Below are positions 1 to 7,730 of a DNA stretch of 13,281 bases, piece after piece. Both the position numbers and the translations under genes were made by a program. Source of the stretch: an uncultured Oscillospiraceae bacterium (GTDB taxonomy: Bacteria; Bacillota; Clostridia; Oscillospirales; Oscillospiraceae); the NCBI GenBank assembly GCA_934565415.1, contig CAKTHQ010000049.1, positions 1 to 13,281 of the forward strand. The letters run 5' to 3'. Below the pieces are notes generated by a model that was not told the DNA's origin, made no database searches, and saw only the letters and a list, made by a program, of their open reading frames with translations. Position 1 is the first letter of the stretch, and the number at the start of each line of letters is the position of its first letter.

Positions 1-79
1 TCCACCCCCGCCCACTGCGGTGGGCACCCCCTCCATGCAGGAGGGGGAAGGAGTTTCTCTGTCAACCCTACAAATCCTT
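1..79 (+). repeat. GC-rich double-hairpin repeat, copy 1 (cut by window edge)
   Basis: Positions 1-47 are identical to 7932-7978. The unit has two self-complementary parts: a hairpin at 10-25 (6-bp stem, loop TGCG) and a hairpin at 27-47 (8-bp stem CCCCCTCC/GGAGGGGG, loop ATGCA). A tail box, AACCCTACAAATCC, at 64-77 recurs inverted at 7737-7750. No coding frame is supported. It is likely an intergenic dispersed repeat of REP/MITE type; its left boundary lies outside the window. Confidence 0.8.
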
Positions 80-162
80 ATTTTCAAAACTCGTATCTCT
101 CTTTAAATAATCCCTTCCCACCATATTCTTACGAAAAAGAAAGGAAAATTCTGTTCCTTTAT

Positions 163-170
163 GCTATACT
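163..170 (+). promoter_or_regulatory. Extended -10 promoter of the response-regulator gene
   Basis: TATACT at 165-170 is preceded by TG at 162-163 with one intervening base, giving an extended -10 (TGN-TATACT). No good TTGACA-like -35 is seen 17 bp upstream, which extended -10 promoters tolerate. Transcription would begin near 177, leaving a leader of only about 18 bases that contains the AAAGGAGG ribosome binding site at 180-187. The 80-160 stretch upstream is AT-rich and otherwise featureless. Confidence 0.5.
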
Positions 171-194
171 ATCCCCGTAAAGGAGGAGGCCAAA

Positions 195-848
195 ATGCGA
201 GAAGCGATCCTGATTGTTGAAGACGACCCCTATCTATCCCAGGGGCTTACGGAGCTGATGGAAAAAAGCGGCTACTGCCCCACATCGGCGGACAGTATTT
301 CCTCTGCCAGGGAGGCCCTGAAACAGCAGCGCTGGGACCTGGTGATTTTGGATGTGACCCTGCCGGACGGCAACGGGGTCCAATTCTGCCAGAGCCTGCG
401 GCAGGAAGGCTGCCGGACGCCCATTTTGTTTCTGACGGCCCGGGACGAAGAATTTGACATTGTCCGGGGGCTGGATGCCGGGGGCAACGACTATGTGACC
501 AAGCCCTTCCGCATCCAGGAGCTCTTGAGCCGCATCCGGGTCCTGCTGCGAAAGGACCCCGGCACCCCCTGGCAGGTAGGCACCCTGGAGATCGACCGGC
601 AGAAAATGACCGTCTCCAAGGACGGCACCCTTCTGTCCCTGACCCCTACGGAGTTTCGACTTCTGCTTTCTTTGCTGGAGCAGCGAGGTGTGGTCACCCG
701 GGACGTGCTTCTGGGGGCCCTGTGGGACTGCGGGGGAAAATATGTGGATGACAACACCCTGTCCGTCCACATGAGCCGCCTGCGGGAGAAAATCGGGAAA
801 GAGCATATTATAACGCTGCGGGGGGTGGGCTACCAATGGAAGGATTGA
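195..848 (+). CDS. OmpR/PhoB-family response regulator
   Basis: A 217-residue cytoplasmic transcription factor controlled by phosphorylation. The receiver domain covers about residues 4-117: acidic pocket D10-D11, phosphoacceptor D53 in ILDVTLPDG, T81 in LFLTA, Y100, and K103 in TKPF. A winged-helix DNA-binding domain covers about 125-215, ending in the typical TLRGVGYQW wing. All catalytic residues are present and the length is normal for the family. The start is set by AAAGGAGG 8 bases upstream. The gene overlaps the downstream histidine kinase by 13 bases, so the two are surely a pair. Next to an ABC ATPase and FtsX-type permeases, it most resembles regulators of the BceR group, which switch on a neighbouring antimicrobial-peptide transporter. 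That specific role is inferred from context, not from residues. A likely binding site is at 1707-1734. Confidence 0.93.
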   Translation: MREAILIVEDDPYLSQGLTELMEKSGYCPTSADSISSAREALKQQRWDLVILDVTLPDGNGVQFCQSLRQEGCRTPILFLTARDEEFDIVRGLDAGGNDYVTKPFRIQELLSRIRVLLRKDPGTPWQVGTLEIDRQKMTVSKDGTLLSLTPTEFRLLLSLLEQRGVVTRDVLLGALWDCGGKYVDDNTLSVHMSRLREKIGKEHIITLRGVGYQWKD

Positions 849-1711
849 TTTTAGTGCTTTTCCTGGGGCTTTTGGGTCTTTGCAGCTACCTCTTCCTGCT
901 TCAAAAGCGGATCCAGAAGCTGAGCCGCCTGCTGGAAGCCTTTCTGGATGGGGCGGACCCCCTGCCCATTTCCTTGAAGGATGCCCCACTGGATGCCCTG
1001 CAAAACGGCATTTCCAGGCTCCAAAACCGGCTGCGGCTATCCGGGGAGCAGACCAAACAGGAGGCTGCCCGGAGCACAAGGCTTCTTACAGACATTTCCC
1101 ACCAGTTGAAAACGCCCCTGAGTTCCCTGCGGCTGTTCATCGAGCTGGACGGGGGCAGCCACCTAGACGAGGAGCTGCGGCTTCTGGACCGGATGCAGAC
1201 TCTCATCTCTTCCCTCTTGCGGCTGGAGCGGCTCTGCGCCGACGGGTATTCCTTTTCCTTTTCTTCACAGCCCTTAGAGCAAATTGTGGATAACTGCTGG
1301 GCATCTATAGAGCCGCTATATCCGGAAAAGGCCTTTACTCTGGAAGGAAGCGCCGCCCTTTACTGCGACAAAACCTGGATGACGGAGGCCGTGACCAATC
1401 TCTTAAAAAACGCCTGCGAGCACACCCCGGCCCAGGGGAACATCACCGTCCGCATTTCCGAAACCGCCCAGGAGGTAAAATGCACCGTTTCCGACAACGG
1501 CGGCGGGGTGGAGCCCCAGGAGCTGCCCAGGCTCTTTGACCGCTTCTATCAGGCCAAGGGGCGAAAGAGCACCGGGGCGGGGATCGGCCTGAGCATCGTC
1601 AAGGAGATCGTCTGGCGGCATCATGGGCAGATCAGCGCCGCCAACATCCCCGGTGGGCTGGAATTTACCATGTACTTTCCCAAGCTGGACGTCTGTCTTG
1701 CGAAATCGTAA
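836..1711 (+). CDS. Sensor histidine kinase, small single-helix type
   Basis: A 291-residue membrane-anchored kinase, partner of the preceding regulator. One hydrophobic helix spans about residues 4-22; no extracellular domain is present. A helical linker follows, then the HisKA dimerisation helix with H89 in TDISHQLKTPLSSL. The ATP-binding domain shows the N box (N188, N192), the G1 box D220-NGGG, the F box LFDRFYQ (233-239) and the G2 box GAGIGL (247-252), so it should be active. BceS-type kinases are similarly small and lack an outside sensor, but usually have two membrane helices around a very short loop; here only one is visible. Such kinases are thought to read the state of their cognate ABC transporter. 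The start overlaps the regulator gene by 13 bases, with a G-rich stretch upstream as ribosome binding site. A regulatory site overlaps its last codons. Confidence 0.92.
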   Translation: MEGLILVLFLGLLGLCSYLFLLQKRIQKLSRLLEAFLDGADPLPISLKDAPLDALQNGISRLQNRLRLSGEQTKQEAARSTRLLTDISHQLKTPLSSLRLFIELDGGSHLDEELRLLDRMQTLISSLLRLERLCADGYSFSFSSQPLEQIVDNCWASIEPLYPEKAFTLEGSAALYCDKTWMTEAVTNLLKNACEHTPAQGNITVRISETAQEVKCTVSDNGGGVEPQELPRLFDRFYQAKGRKSTGAGIGLSIVKEIVWRHHGQISAANIPGGLEFTMYFPKLDVCLAKS

Positions 1712-1750
1712 GGAAAACGTCATGCACCTGTAAGACTGGTTTGGTATTCT
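1707..1750 (+). promoter_or_regulatory. Probable response-regulator operator and promoter of the transporter genes
   Basis: Three similar hexamers lie in direct orientation at an exact 11-bp period: CGTAAG (1707-1712), CGTCAT (1718-1723) and TGTAAG (1729-1734). Ten bases after the last one is an extended -10, TGG-TATTCT (1742-1750); there is no good -35. This arrangement, with direct repeats one helical turn apart replacing the -35, is that of PhoB-type operators bound by phosphorylated OmpR-family regulators. The first repeat overlaps the end of the kinase gene. Regulation by the adjacent regulator is inferred. No matching set is seen upstream of the regulator gene itself. Confidence 0.5.
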
Positions 1751-1775
1751 GGAAGAAAAAAAGGAGGGAATTCCC

Positions 1776-2462
1776 ATGACCATCTGTGAAACCCAAAATC
1801 TTATCCGCTATTACGGCACCGGCGAGGAGCAGGTAAAGGCCGTAGACGATGTCAGCTTTTCCATCGAGCAGGGCAGCTTTACCGCCATCACCGGCCCCAG
1901 CGGCTCCGGAAAATCCACGCTTCTTCATCTTCTGGGGGGCCTGGACCGGCCGGGAAGCGGCAAGGTCCTGTTCCGGGGAGAGGACCTGTACGCCCACGGG
2001 GACAGCGCCCTTTCTGTCCTCCGGCGGCGGCAGTTTGGCTTTGTCTTCCAGAGCTACAACCTGGTAAAGGAGCTGACGGGCTACGAAAATATGGTGCTGC
2101 CCCTGATGCTGGACAAGCGGAAACCGGACGAAAGCTACTTAAACCGGCTTATTGAGATTTTAGGCATCGGGAACCGGCTGGACCACCTGCCCGGGGCCAT
2201 GTCCGGAGGCCAGCAGCAGCGCTTTGCCATTGCCCGGGCCCTGAGCAACAAGCCGGAAATTCTCTTTGCCGACGAGCCCACCGGCAACCTGGACGGCCAG
2301 ACCGGGCGGCTGGTAGTGGACCTACTGCGGGAGCTGAACCGGGAGCTGGGGGTGACCTTGGTTCTTGTGACCCACGACCTGGGGGTCGCCGAACAGGCCG
2401 AGCGGATCCTCCACCTGACCGACGGCAAGATCCTGCGGGATTCCGGGGACGGTGCCAAATGA
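1776..2462 (+). CDS. ABC transporter ATPase, MacB/LolD/BceA type
   Basis: A 228-residue cytoplasmic ATPase that would power the two FtsX-like permeases encoded next. It shows Walker A GPSGSGKST (40-48), the Q-loop Q92 in VFQSYNL, the signature MSGGQQQR (142-149), Walker B ILFADEP with catalytic E167, the D-loop NLD (171-173) and the switch H200. The signature begins MSGG rather than LSGG, a mild change. Length and order fit the small ATPases of the lipoprotein-release/macrolide/bacitracin family. The start has a strong AAGGAGGG site 6 bases upstream. Its stop overlaps the start of the first permease (ATGA at 2459-2462), so translation is coupled. Gene order indicates transport or detoxification of a peptide or lipid-linked compound; the substrate cannot be told from sequence. 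Confidence 0.94.
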   Translation: MTICETQNLIRYYGTGEEQVKAVDDVSFSIEQGSFTAITGPSGSGKSTLLHLLGGLDRPGSGKVLFRGEDLYAHGDSALSVLRRRQFGFVFQSYNLVKELTGYENMVLPLMLDKRKPDESYLNRLIEILGIGNRLDHLPGAMSGGQQQRFAIARALSNKPEILFADEPTGNLDGQTGRLVVDLLRELNRELGVTLVLVTHDLGVAEQAERILHLTDGKILRDSGDGAK

Positions 2463-5062
2463 AACAGCTGACTATGAACCACCTGGCCTTTGCCGGGGTC
2501 AAGGCAAACAAAAAAGAATACCGGCAGATGGCTCTGGGTATCTTTTTTGCCGTATTCCTGACGGTGGCCACCGCCCTGGGGGTATGGAGCTTTTACGAAA
2601 AGCGGCTGGAAACCAAGTATCAGCACTTTGGAAAGGCCGACGGCTTCCTGTTTGGTGCTATCGCCCTGGAGTCGGAAGCCCTGGAAAAGAGCGGGCAGAT
2701 CTCCCAAATTGGAACCATTACCGTACTGGGCACCGCCAGAGAAGCTCCCAGCCTTTCCTTTGGCTATGGGAACGAAACGGCGGAAGCGCTGCTGTGCCGC
2801 CAGTTCCTTACCGGGCACCTGCCCCAATCGGCGTCCCAAATTGCCCTCAGCGATGCCGCCCGGGACGCCCTCTGCCCCGGGGCCCAGGTGGGCAGCACCG
2901 TGACCCTGGAGCTGACCCCCAGGTCCACCGCCGCCAGAAAGCGCTCCTTTACCCTGGTGGGCATCTTCCGGGACCCGGAAGTGCGGGACTACGACCTTTT
3001 TAACGGCGTCCCCAGCTATGCCGCCACCCTGCCTACGATCCTGGTTTCCCCGGAGGTACCGGAATTCCAGGGCATCCGGCCCTTGCGGCATTTTGTATTC
3101 ACCTTTTCAAAAGACGGCAGCCTGTCGGCGCTGGCTGCCCGATTTCCCTCCGCCAACCTGGTAGGCATCGATGCCCTGGGAGCGCCCTACCAATATCAGG
3201 TGGAAACCTACCTATCCCGCTCCTTTTTGCTCCGCCTGGAATGCGCCGCCCCGGTGCTTTTGGCGGGAGGGGCCCTGTTGCTGGCTGCCATGATCGGTAT
3301 TTTTATCGCCGTTTCCGGACAGTTTTCCCGGAAGGAGCAGCAATACCGGCTCCTGCGGGCGGTAGGTGCCACCAAACGGCAGGTGGCCGCCGTCAGCTGC
3401 CGGGAAGCTCTGATCCTAGCGTTGCTCCTGACCCCCGCCGCTGGAGGCTGCGCAGTTCTGTTTGTAAAGCTCTGCTGCGGCCTTGTGCCGGACATTGCCG
3501 CCTTTGCCCTGCCGCCGCGGCTGATCGGTTTCAGCCTGCTGGTTTCCTTTTTCCTGGTATGGGTGGCTGCCTCCGTGCCGGTATTATGGTCCCTCCGGGG
3601 TGGGCCCTTGCGGTCTAAGGAAAAATACTGGCACCGGCGTTCCATTCGCAGCAAACGGTGTTTTGTACCTTCCAAGCTGCTGGCCCGCCGGGGGCTTTTC
3701 CGGCACCCCTTCCGGTCCGTCGGCATTCTGCTGCTCATCGTGCTGATGAACATCACCTCTGCTCTGCTGTTCATAAACCTGGGGGACCGCATCTCTACCA
3801 TTCGGCAATTTGAAGCGCAAAGCGCCTTCGAAATCGAACAAACCTCCCTTTGGGGGGATGAAACCGTCCTGGATGAAACCCATCTGGAAGCCCTTCGGTC
3901 CCTGCCCGGGGTCACGGAGGTAAGCCTCACACGCTGTGCCCCCCTCTACGCAATGGCCGATGCCGTTGGCACCTATTACCCCAGGCTCCGCAGCTCCCAA
4001 AATTACCATTTATATAACTACCGCCCAGAGCTAAAAACGGAAAGCATTCTTGAAAGCATCATTCGCTCTGACCAACAGCTCCATACCAATGTGGAAAAGC
4101 TGCTGGATACCGCCTCCGTTTCCCTCAGCGGCTTTCTTCTGACGGTGGAGGATTTGTCCACCCTGTCCCCCTATCTGCTGGACGGCACCATAGATGCCGA
4201 TAAAATAGACGCCGGGGAGGCCCTTCTGTTGTTCGCCCCCACCTACTATACCCGGACCATTCGGAACGGCCACAGCTTTTCCTACACACGCACCACAAAA
4301 CCCATCAAGCAATACGACGAGATCATTGAAAACGACCAGTTCCCGGTGGGGACAGCCCTTTCCCTGGGGCAGATCGAACCGGACCCCCGGTTCAAAAGCA
4401 GCTCAAACAAAACGATCCGAAAAGCGGAAGCCACCGTCTGCGGTGTCTTGGATGAATTTAATGATTTTATGGTGAATTATTCCGGTAGCCTGGTATTCAT
4501 CACCACCCCACAGGGAGCCAAAAAACTTGGGCTGAACACCGGCTCCGTGCAAAAACTGTCCATTGAAATGGACGAATCGAAGGTATCGGATACCCAGCTG
4601 GAAAAACAGATCAATGACCTTATCAATGAAAACGGGGAATATTACCTGGAAAATTCCATTCAGAGAGCCCGGAACGCCCGGAGAGATTGCTTCCGGGATG
4701 CCCTGTTCCTGGGCAGCCTGACCCTGGCCTTTTTGGGCTGCGTGGTGGCAATGCTCCGGGGCTGCTGCAGCCGGGATATGCAGGCCGAAAAAGAGACTAT
4801 TTCCATTCTCTGGTCCCTGGGCTGCGAGGAGCAGGACCTTACCGCCATCTGGAAGCGGCAGTTCACGCTGCTGGCTCTGGCCGCCCTGCCACTATCCCTC
4901 CTTGCAGAGTTCTTCTTGATGGACCCGGGCTATCTGATCTATAACCAGGGAGCAATGGCGCGGGCCCTGGTCGCCAACCTTACTTTCAGCACCCTGGCCC
5001 CCTGCCTGTGCAGGGCAGGGCTGCAAAAAATGCTCCAATCGAATCTGGGGAGGCCTGTATGA
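2459..5062 (+). CDS. FtsX-like ABC permease 1, two large extracellular domains
   Basis: An 867-residue membrane protein built as two FtsX-type units, each of one helix, an extracellular domain, then three helices. Estimated helices: 26-47, 262-284, 314-338, 355-377, 419-441, 747-767, 800-820 and 833-852. Extracellular domain 1 spans about 50-258 and domain 2 about 445-742. The cytoplasmic ATPase-contact motif appears as QFSRKEQQYRLLRAVGATK (288-306), with a weaker second copy near 772-793. It starts inside the ATPase gene's stop (ATGA) and overlaps the next permease in the same way. Its first 20 residues closely match those of permease 2, showing tandem duplication. BceB permeases are usually around 650 residues with one big outside domain, so this is longer. 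The part encoding domain 2 is noticeably richer in A+T than its surroundings. The substrate is unknown; peptide antibiotics are the contextual guess. Confidence 0.9.
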   Translation: MKQLTMNHLAFAGVKANKKEYRQMALGIFFAVFLTVATALGVWSFYEKRLETKYQHFGKADGFLFGAIALESEALEKSGQISQIGTITVLGTAREAPSLSFGYGNETAEALLCRQFLTGHLPQSASQIALSDAARDALCPGAQVGSTVTLELTPRSTAARKRSFTLVGIFRDPEVRDYDLFNGVPSYAATLPTILVSPEVPEFQGIRPLRHFVFTFSKDGSLSALAARFPSANLVGIDALGAPYQYQVETYLSRSFLLRLECAAPVLLAGGALLLAAMIGIFIAVSGQFSRKEQQYRLLRAVGATKRQVAAVSCREALILALLLTPAAGGCAVLFVKLCCGLVPDIAAFALPPRLIGFSLLVSFFLVWVAASVPVLWSLRGGPLRSKEKYWHRRSIRSKRCFVPSKLLARRGLFRHPFRSVGILLLIVLMNITSALLFINLGDRISTIRQFEAQSAFEIEQTSLWGDETVLDETHLEALRSLPGVTEVSLTRCAPLYAMADAVGTYYPRLRSSQNYHLYNYRPELKTESILESIIRSDQQLHTNVEKLLDTASVSLSGFLLTVEDLSTLSPYLLDGTIDADKIDAGEALLLFAPTYYTRTIRNGHSFSYTRTTKPIKQYDEIIENDQFPVGTALSLGQIEPDPRFKSSSNKTIRKAEATVCGVLDEFNDFMVNYSGSLVFITTPQGAKKLGLNTGSVQKLSIEMDESKVSDTQLEKQINDLINENGEYYLENSIQRARNARRDCFRDALFLGSLTLAFLGCVVAMLRGCCSRDMQAEKETISILWSLGCEEQDLTAIWKRQFTLLALAALPLSLLAEFFLMDPGYLIYNQGAMARALVANLTFSTLAPCLCRAGLQKMLQSNLGRPV

Positions 5063-7158
5063 AAAATCTGACCATGAACCGCCTGGCCTTTGCGGGGATC
5101 AAGGCCAACAAGAAAGACTATTTTCTTTTGTGCGTCGGCGTTTTCCTGGCGGTGTTCTTTGCCGTAGGGACCCTGCTGGGGCTGGATATTCTGTTCCAGA
5201 AATATCAGCATCGGGCCGACATCCCCCAGACGGAAACCACATTCGAAGCCGTGAAAAGTGTGTTGTCCCTGAACGCTTCTCTGGCCCTGGCCGGCACCTT
5301 CCTGCTGCTGGCCGCAACCCTGGGCATTTTCAGCGCCTCCGGCGGCCAGTTCCAGCGGAAGGAGGAACAGTACCGGATGCTGCGGACCATCGGGGCCACC
5401 CGGCGGCAAATTCGGGCCATCAGCAGCCGGGAGGCGGTGGTGCTGGCCCTGCTGACCGCACCCTTGGGCTGTTTGTCTGCCCTCCTCTTTGTGAAAATTC
5501 TGCGCAAACTTTTCCCCGAGAGCCTGCCCTACCCGGCAAGGCCTGTGTGGCTTCTCGTCGGGTGCCTGGGGGCGCTGCTTCTGGTGTGGCTGGCCGCAAG
5601 GCTTCCTGCCCTTGTGTACCGGCCCAGAAACGCCACACCCCATCCGGTTTTCCCCCTGCGCTCCCGGAAGACCTACCGTCTCCCGACCCTTTGGAACGGC
5701 AGGGCCCTGCGGTTCCACCCCTTCCGGTCCGGCTACGCCATGGTGCTCATCGCCCTGTTCTGCCTGGCCGCCGTTCTCTTTGCCGACGGGGCCCATTTCC
5801 TGATGTTTCTAACCGTAGAAGACAGCAGCTACATGGAGATCCGTCCCGGAGAATATCCCCTGGCTACCGGTTACTTTTCCGCGGAACCCGGAAAGCGCCT
5901 GACGCCGGAGGCAGTGGAAACCCTTTCTTCCCTTTCGGGGGTAAAAAGTGTTTCCGGAGAGTGGTACGCCAATGCCATTACCCTGACGGACCATGTAGGC
6001 AGCTACTTTCCCCTGCTGGACAGCGACAACCCGCACTTAAAGCAATACCGGCAAGACCTGTTCCCGGAGGAGGAGCGCCAGGCCATGGAGGAAAGCCGCA
6101 CCTACCAAGCCAGCGTCCAGGCCTATCATCTGCTCCAGGAATTTCTGGGGACCCAGTTGATCCCCTATTCCTTAAAGCTGGTCGTCGTGAATGACCCGGA
6201 GACCCTTACCCCCTACCTGGTATCCGGCAGCATCGACCGGGAGGCCCTGGACCGGGGCACCGCCGTACTGGCAGACCTGCCCACCCTCTATTTAAAGAAA
6301 CAAGGGGATGTCCGTTCTTTTTCCACAAGGCCTGAGGAAAACCCAGACGCCGTCTACCGCAACGATCAGATTTTTGTGGGGGACACCCTGCCCCTCCTCC
6401 AGCTGTGCCTGCCGGAGAAAAGCTGTCAAGGCCTTCCGGATGATCCCTCGGATGCGGAGCTTCTGGCCCATGCCGAAATCAGGAAAGCCACCGCCACGGT
6501 CTGCGGCACCCTGTCCCATACGATCTATGGCGCTGGCTCCGGTGCCATCATCGCCACCCCCAAAGGGCTGGAAAAAATGGGTCTGTCCTGCCCCTTTACC
6601 AGGAATATCCATGTGGAGCTGACCGAAACCGCCTCCCCCGAGGAAACGGCGGCCATCCGGAATGCCCTGGAAGAGCTGGAAACCCAAGAGGAGGGGCTGT
6701 GGACCTCGGATCCCACCAACGACAAGGCCATCAACCTGGCCTCCTGCCGCAGAAGGCTGCTCTTTTTGGGCGGCGTCACCGGAATGTTCCTGCTGCTGGC
6801 CATCCTGGAGATCCAGGGGGACCTGCGTCGGCAGCTCCGGGCGGAACAGCGAAGCCTTGGCATCCTGCGGGCCGTTGGCTGCGACGAGAGGACCCTTTTG
6901 GCACTGTACGCCCGGCAAATTTGCATCTTTGCCCTTGGCGGCGGCCTGCTGGCCCTGGGGCTTTACAGCTTGGGGCAGCTCCACACACTGGCCTTTGATT
7001 TTCTGGCCAGTCTCTTTTGGTCCACAAAGCCCCAAGTGGCCCTGCCAACTCTATTGGCAACGGCGGCTGCGTTACTGGGCATCAACATCTGGCTTCTGAA
7101 AAGGGAGCTGGGCCGATTTGTACAAAGCAGCGTAATTGAAAACATCCGGGAGGAGTAA
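5059..7158 (+). CDS. FtsX-like ABC permease 2, first extracellular domain lost
   Basis: A 699-residue paralogue of the preceding permease. The N-termini run in parallel (MKNLTMNRLAFAGIKANKKD against MKQLTMNHLAFAGVKANKKE), and both share the contact motif, here at 96-113. Between helix 1 (about 22-43) and helix 2 (about 73-92) there are only some 30 residues, where permease 1 has about 210, so extracellular domain 1 is missing. Domain 2 (about 245-563) is kept and aligns through motifs such as YFSAEPG...GVKSVSG and KATATVCGTL. Further helices lie near 163-182, 224-243, 566-585, 620-640 and 659-680. The chosen ATG at 5059 has GGGGAGG upstream and overlaps the previous stop as ATGA; an ATG at 5008 in frame would lie deep inside permease 1. 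The pair probably forms a hetero-oligomer on one ATPase dimer, an inference from gene order. Confidence 0.9.
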   Translation: MKNLTMNRLAFAGIKANKKDYFLLCVGVFLAVFFAVGTLLGLDILFQKYQHRADIPQTETTFEAVKSVLSLNASLALAGTFLLLAATLGIFSASGGQFQRKEEQYRMLRTIGATRRQIRAISSREAVVLALLTAPLGCLSALLFVKILRKLFPESLPYPARPVWLLVGCLGALLLVWLAARLPALVYRPRNATPHPVFPLRSRKTYRLPTLWNGRALRFHPFRSGYAMVLIALFCLAAVLFADGAHFLMFLTVEDSSYMEIRPGEYPLATGYFSAEPGKRLTPEAVETLSSLSGVKSVSGEWYANAITLTDHVGSYFPLLDSDNPHLKQYRQDLFPEEERQAMEESRTYQASVQAYHLLQEFLGTQLIPYSLKLVVVNDPETLTPYLVSGSIDREALDRGTAVLADLPTLYLKKQGDVRSFSTRPEENPDAVYRNDQIFVGDTLPLLQLCLPEKSCQGLPDDPSDAELLAHAEIRKATATVCGTLSHTIYGAGSGAIIATPKGLEKMGLSCPFTRNIHVELTETASPEETAAIRNALEELETQEEGLWTSDPTNDKAINLASCRRRLLFLGGVTGMFLLLAILEIQGDLRRQLRAEQRSLGILRAVGCDERTLLALYARQICIFALGGGLLALGLYSLGQLHTLAFDFLASLFWSTKPQVALPTLLATAAALLGINIWLLKRELGRFVQSSVIENIREE

Positions 7159-7163
7159 GCCCC

Positions 7164-7192
7164 TTGACGAATGCCGGATCCTGTCGTAGAAT
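7164..7192 (+). promoter_or_regulatory. Sigma-A-type promoter of the GNAT gene
   Basis: TTGACG at 7164-7169 and TAGAAT at 7187-7192 are separated by exactly 17 bp, a near-consensus housekeeping promoter. It starts six bases after the permease stop codon, and no terminator precedes it, so the acetyltransferase gene may receive both its own and read-through transcripts. The expected start is near 7199, just upstream of the ribosome binding site. Confidence 0.72.
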
Positions 7193-7224
7193 GGCCTCAG
7201 CCTGAAAAATATGAGAGGATCTTT

Positions 7225-7725
7225 ATGCTGACTGTCCAAAAAGTGACCGGAGAATTCCCGGATATGTCCGCCCTGCGGAAGCTCTACATCAGCGCCTTCC
7301 CCGCCCGGGAGCGGGACCCGCTGACGGAGCTTCTGCCCGTCCACCATGACGGCCACGACCTGCTGGCCTTCTACCACGACGGCACCTTCTGCGGGTTCGC
7401 CAGCCTGCTCACCTACAAGACCATTACCCACATTCTCTACATCGCCATCTGCGACGCCTTCCGGGACCACCACTACGGCTCCGAAGCCATGGCCCTGATC
7501 TACGCCCGCTACCCCGGCCAGCGGATTTTGGCAGACCTGGAAACCGTAGAACCCGGTGCCCCCAACTTAGAACAGCGCAAGGCCCGGGTCCACTACTATA
7601 CCACCGCCGGGTTCCGCAAAAGCTCCATCGCCTACAACTGGCAGGGCGAGGACTATGTCATCTATGTCCACGGGGCGGATATTACAGAAGCGGAGTTTGA
7701 GGAGTTTTGGGAGCATTTTTCGTGA
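7225..7725 (+). CDS. GNAT-family N-acetyltransferase
   Basis: A 166-residue cytoplasmic enzyme of the GCN5-related fold, expected to move an acetyl group from acetyl-CoA to an amine. The first strands are at about 46-62 (LLAFYHDGTFCGFASLL) and the core strand at 68-76. The acetyl-CoA loop region is RDHHYGS (80-86), where families usually show R-G-x-G-x-G/A, so two glycines are replaced and only G85 remains. The C-terminal part, DLETVEPGAPNLEQRKARV followed by HYYTTAGFRKSS, is typical of clostridial GNAT proteins. ATG 7225 is preferred because GAGAGGA lies upstream at good spacing and because the promoter at 7164-7192 would start transcription after the earlier in-frame ATG at 7171. The acceptor cannot be told. 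Its place after an antimicrobial transporter hints at, but does not prove, drug or peptide modification. Confidence 0.85.
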   Translation: MLTVQKVTGEFPDMSALRKLYISAFPARERDPLTELLPVHHDGHDLLAFYHDGTFCGFASLLTYKTITHILYIAICDAFRDHHYGSEAMALIYARYPGQRILADLETVEPGAPNLEQRKARVHYYTTAGFRKSSIAYNWQGEDYVIYVHGADITEAEFEEFWEHFS

Positions 7726-7730
7726 TGGGC

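Noticed and set aside
234..1079. Long open frame on the minus strand across the regulator and kinase genes
   Set aside because: It is antisense to two clear genes, its product is rich in G, P and Q without recognisable domains, and such frames arise from the G/C-rich third codon positions. The same holds for 2135-3091, 4939-5796, 6292-7035 and 10739-12016 on the minus strand.
5008..5058. Earlier in-frame ATG for permease 2
   Set aside because: It would add 17 polar residues, lies well inside permease 1, and removes the match to the N-terminus of permease 1; the ATG at 5059 has GGGGAGG and an ATGA overlap.
7144..7179. ATCCGG/CCGGAT inverted repeat as terminator of the permease operon
   Set aside because: The stem is only 6 bp with a 24-base loop and no T-run; it overlaps the GNAT promoter and is probably chance.
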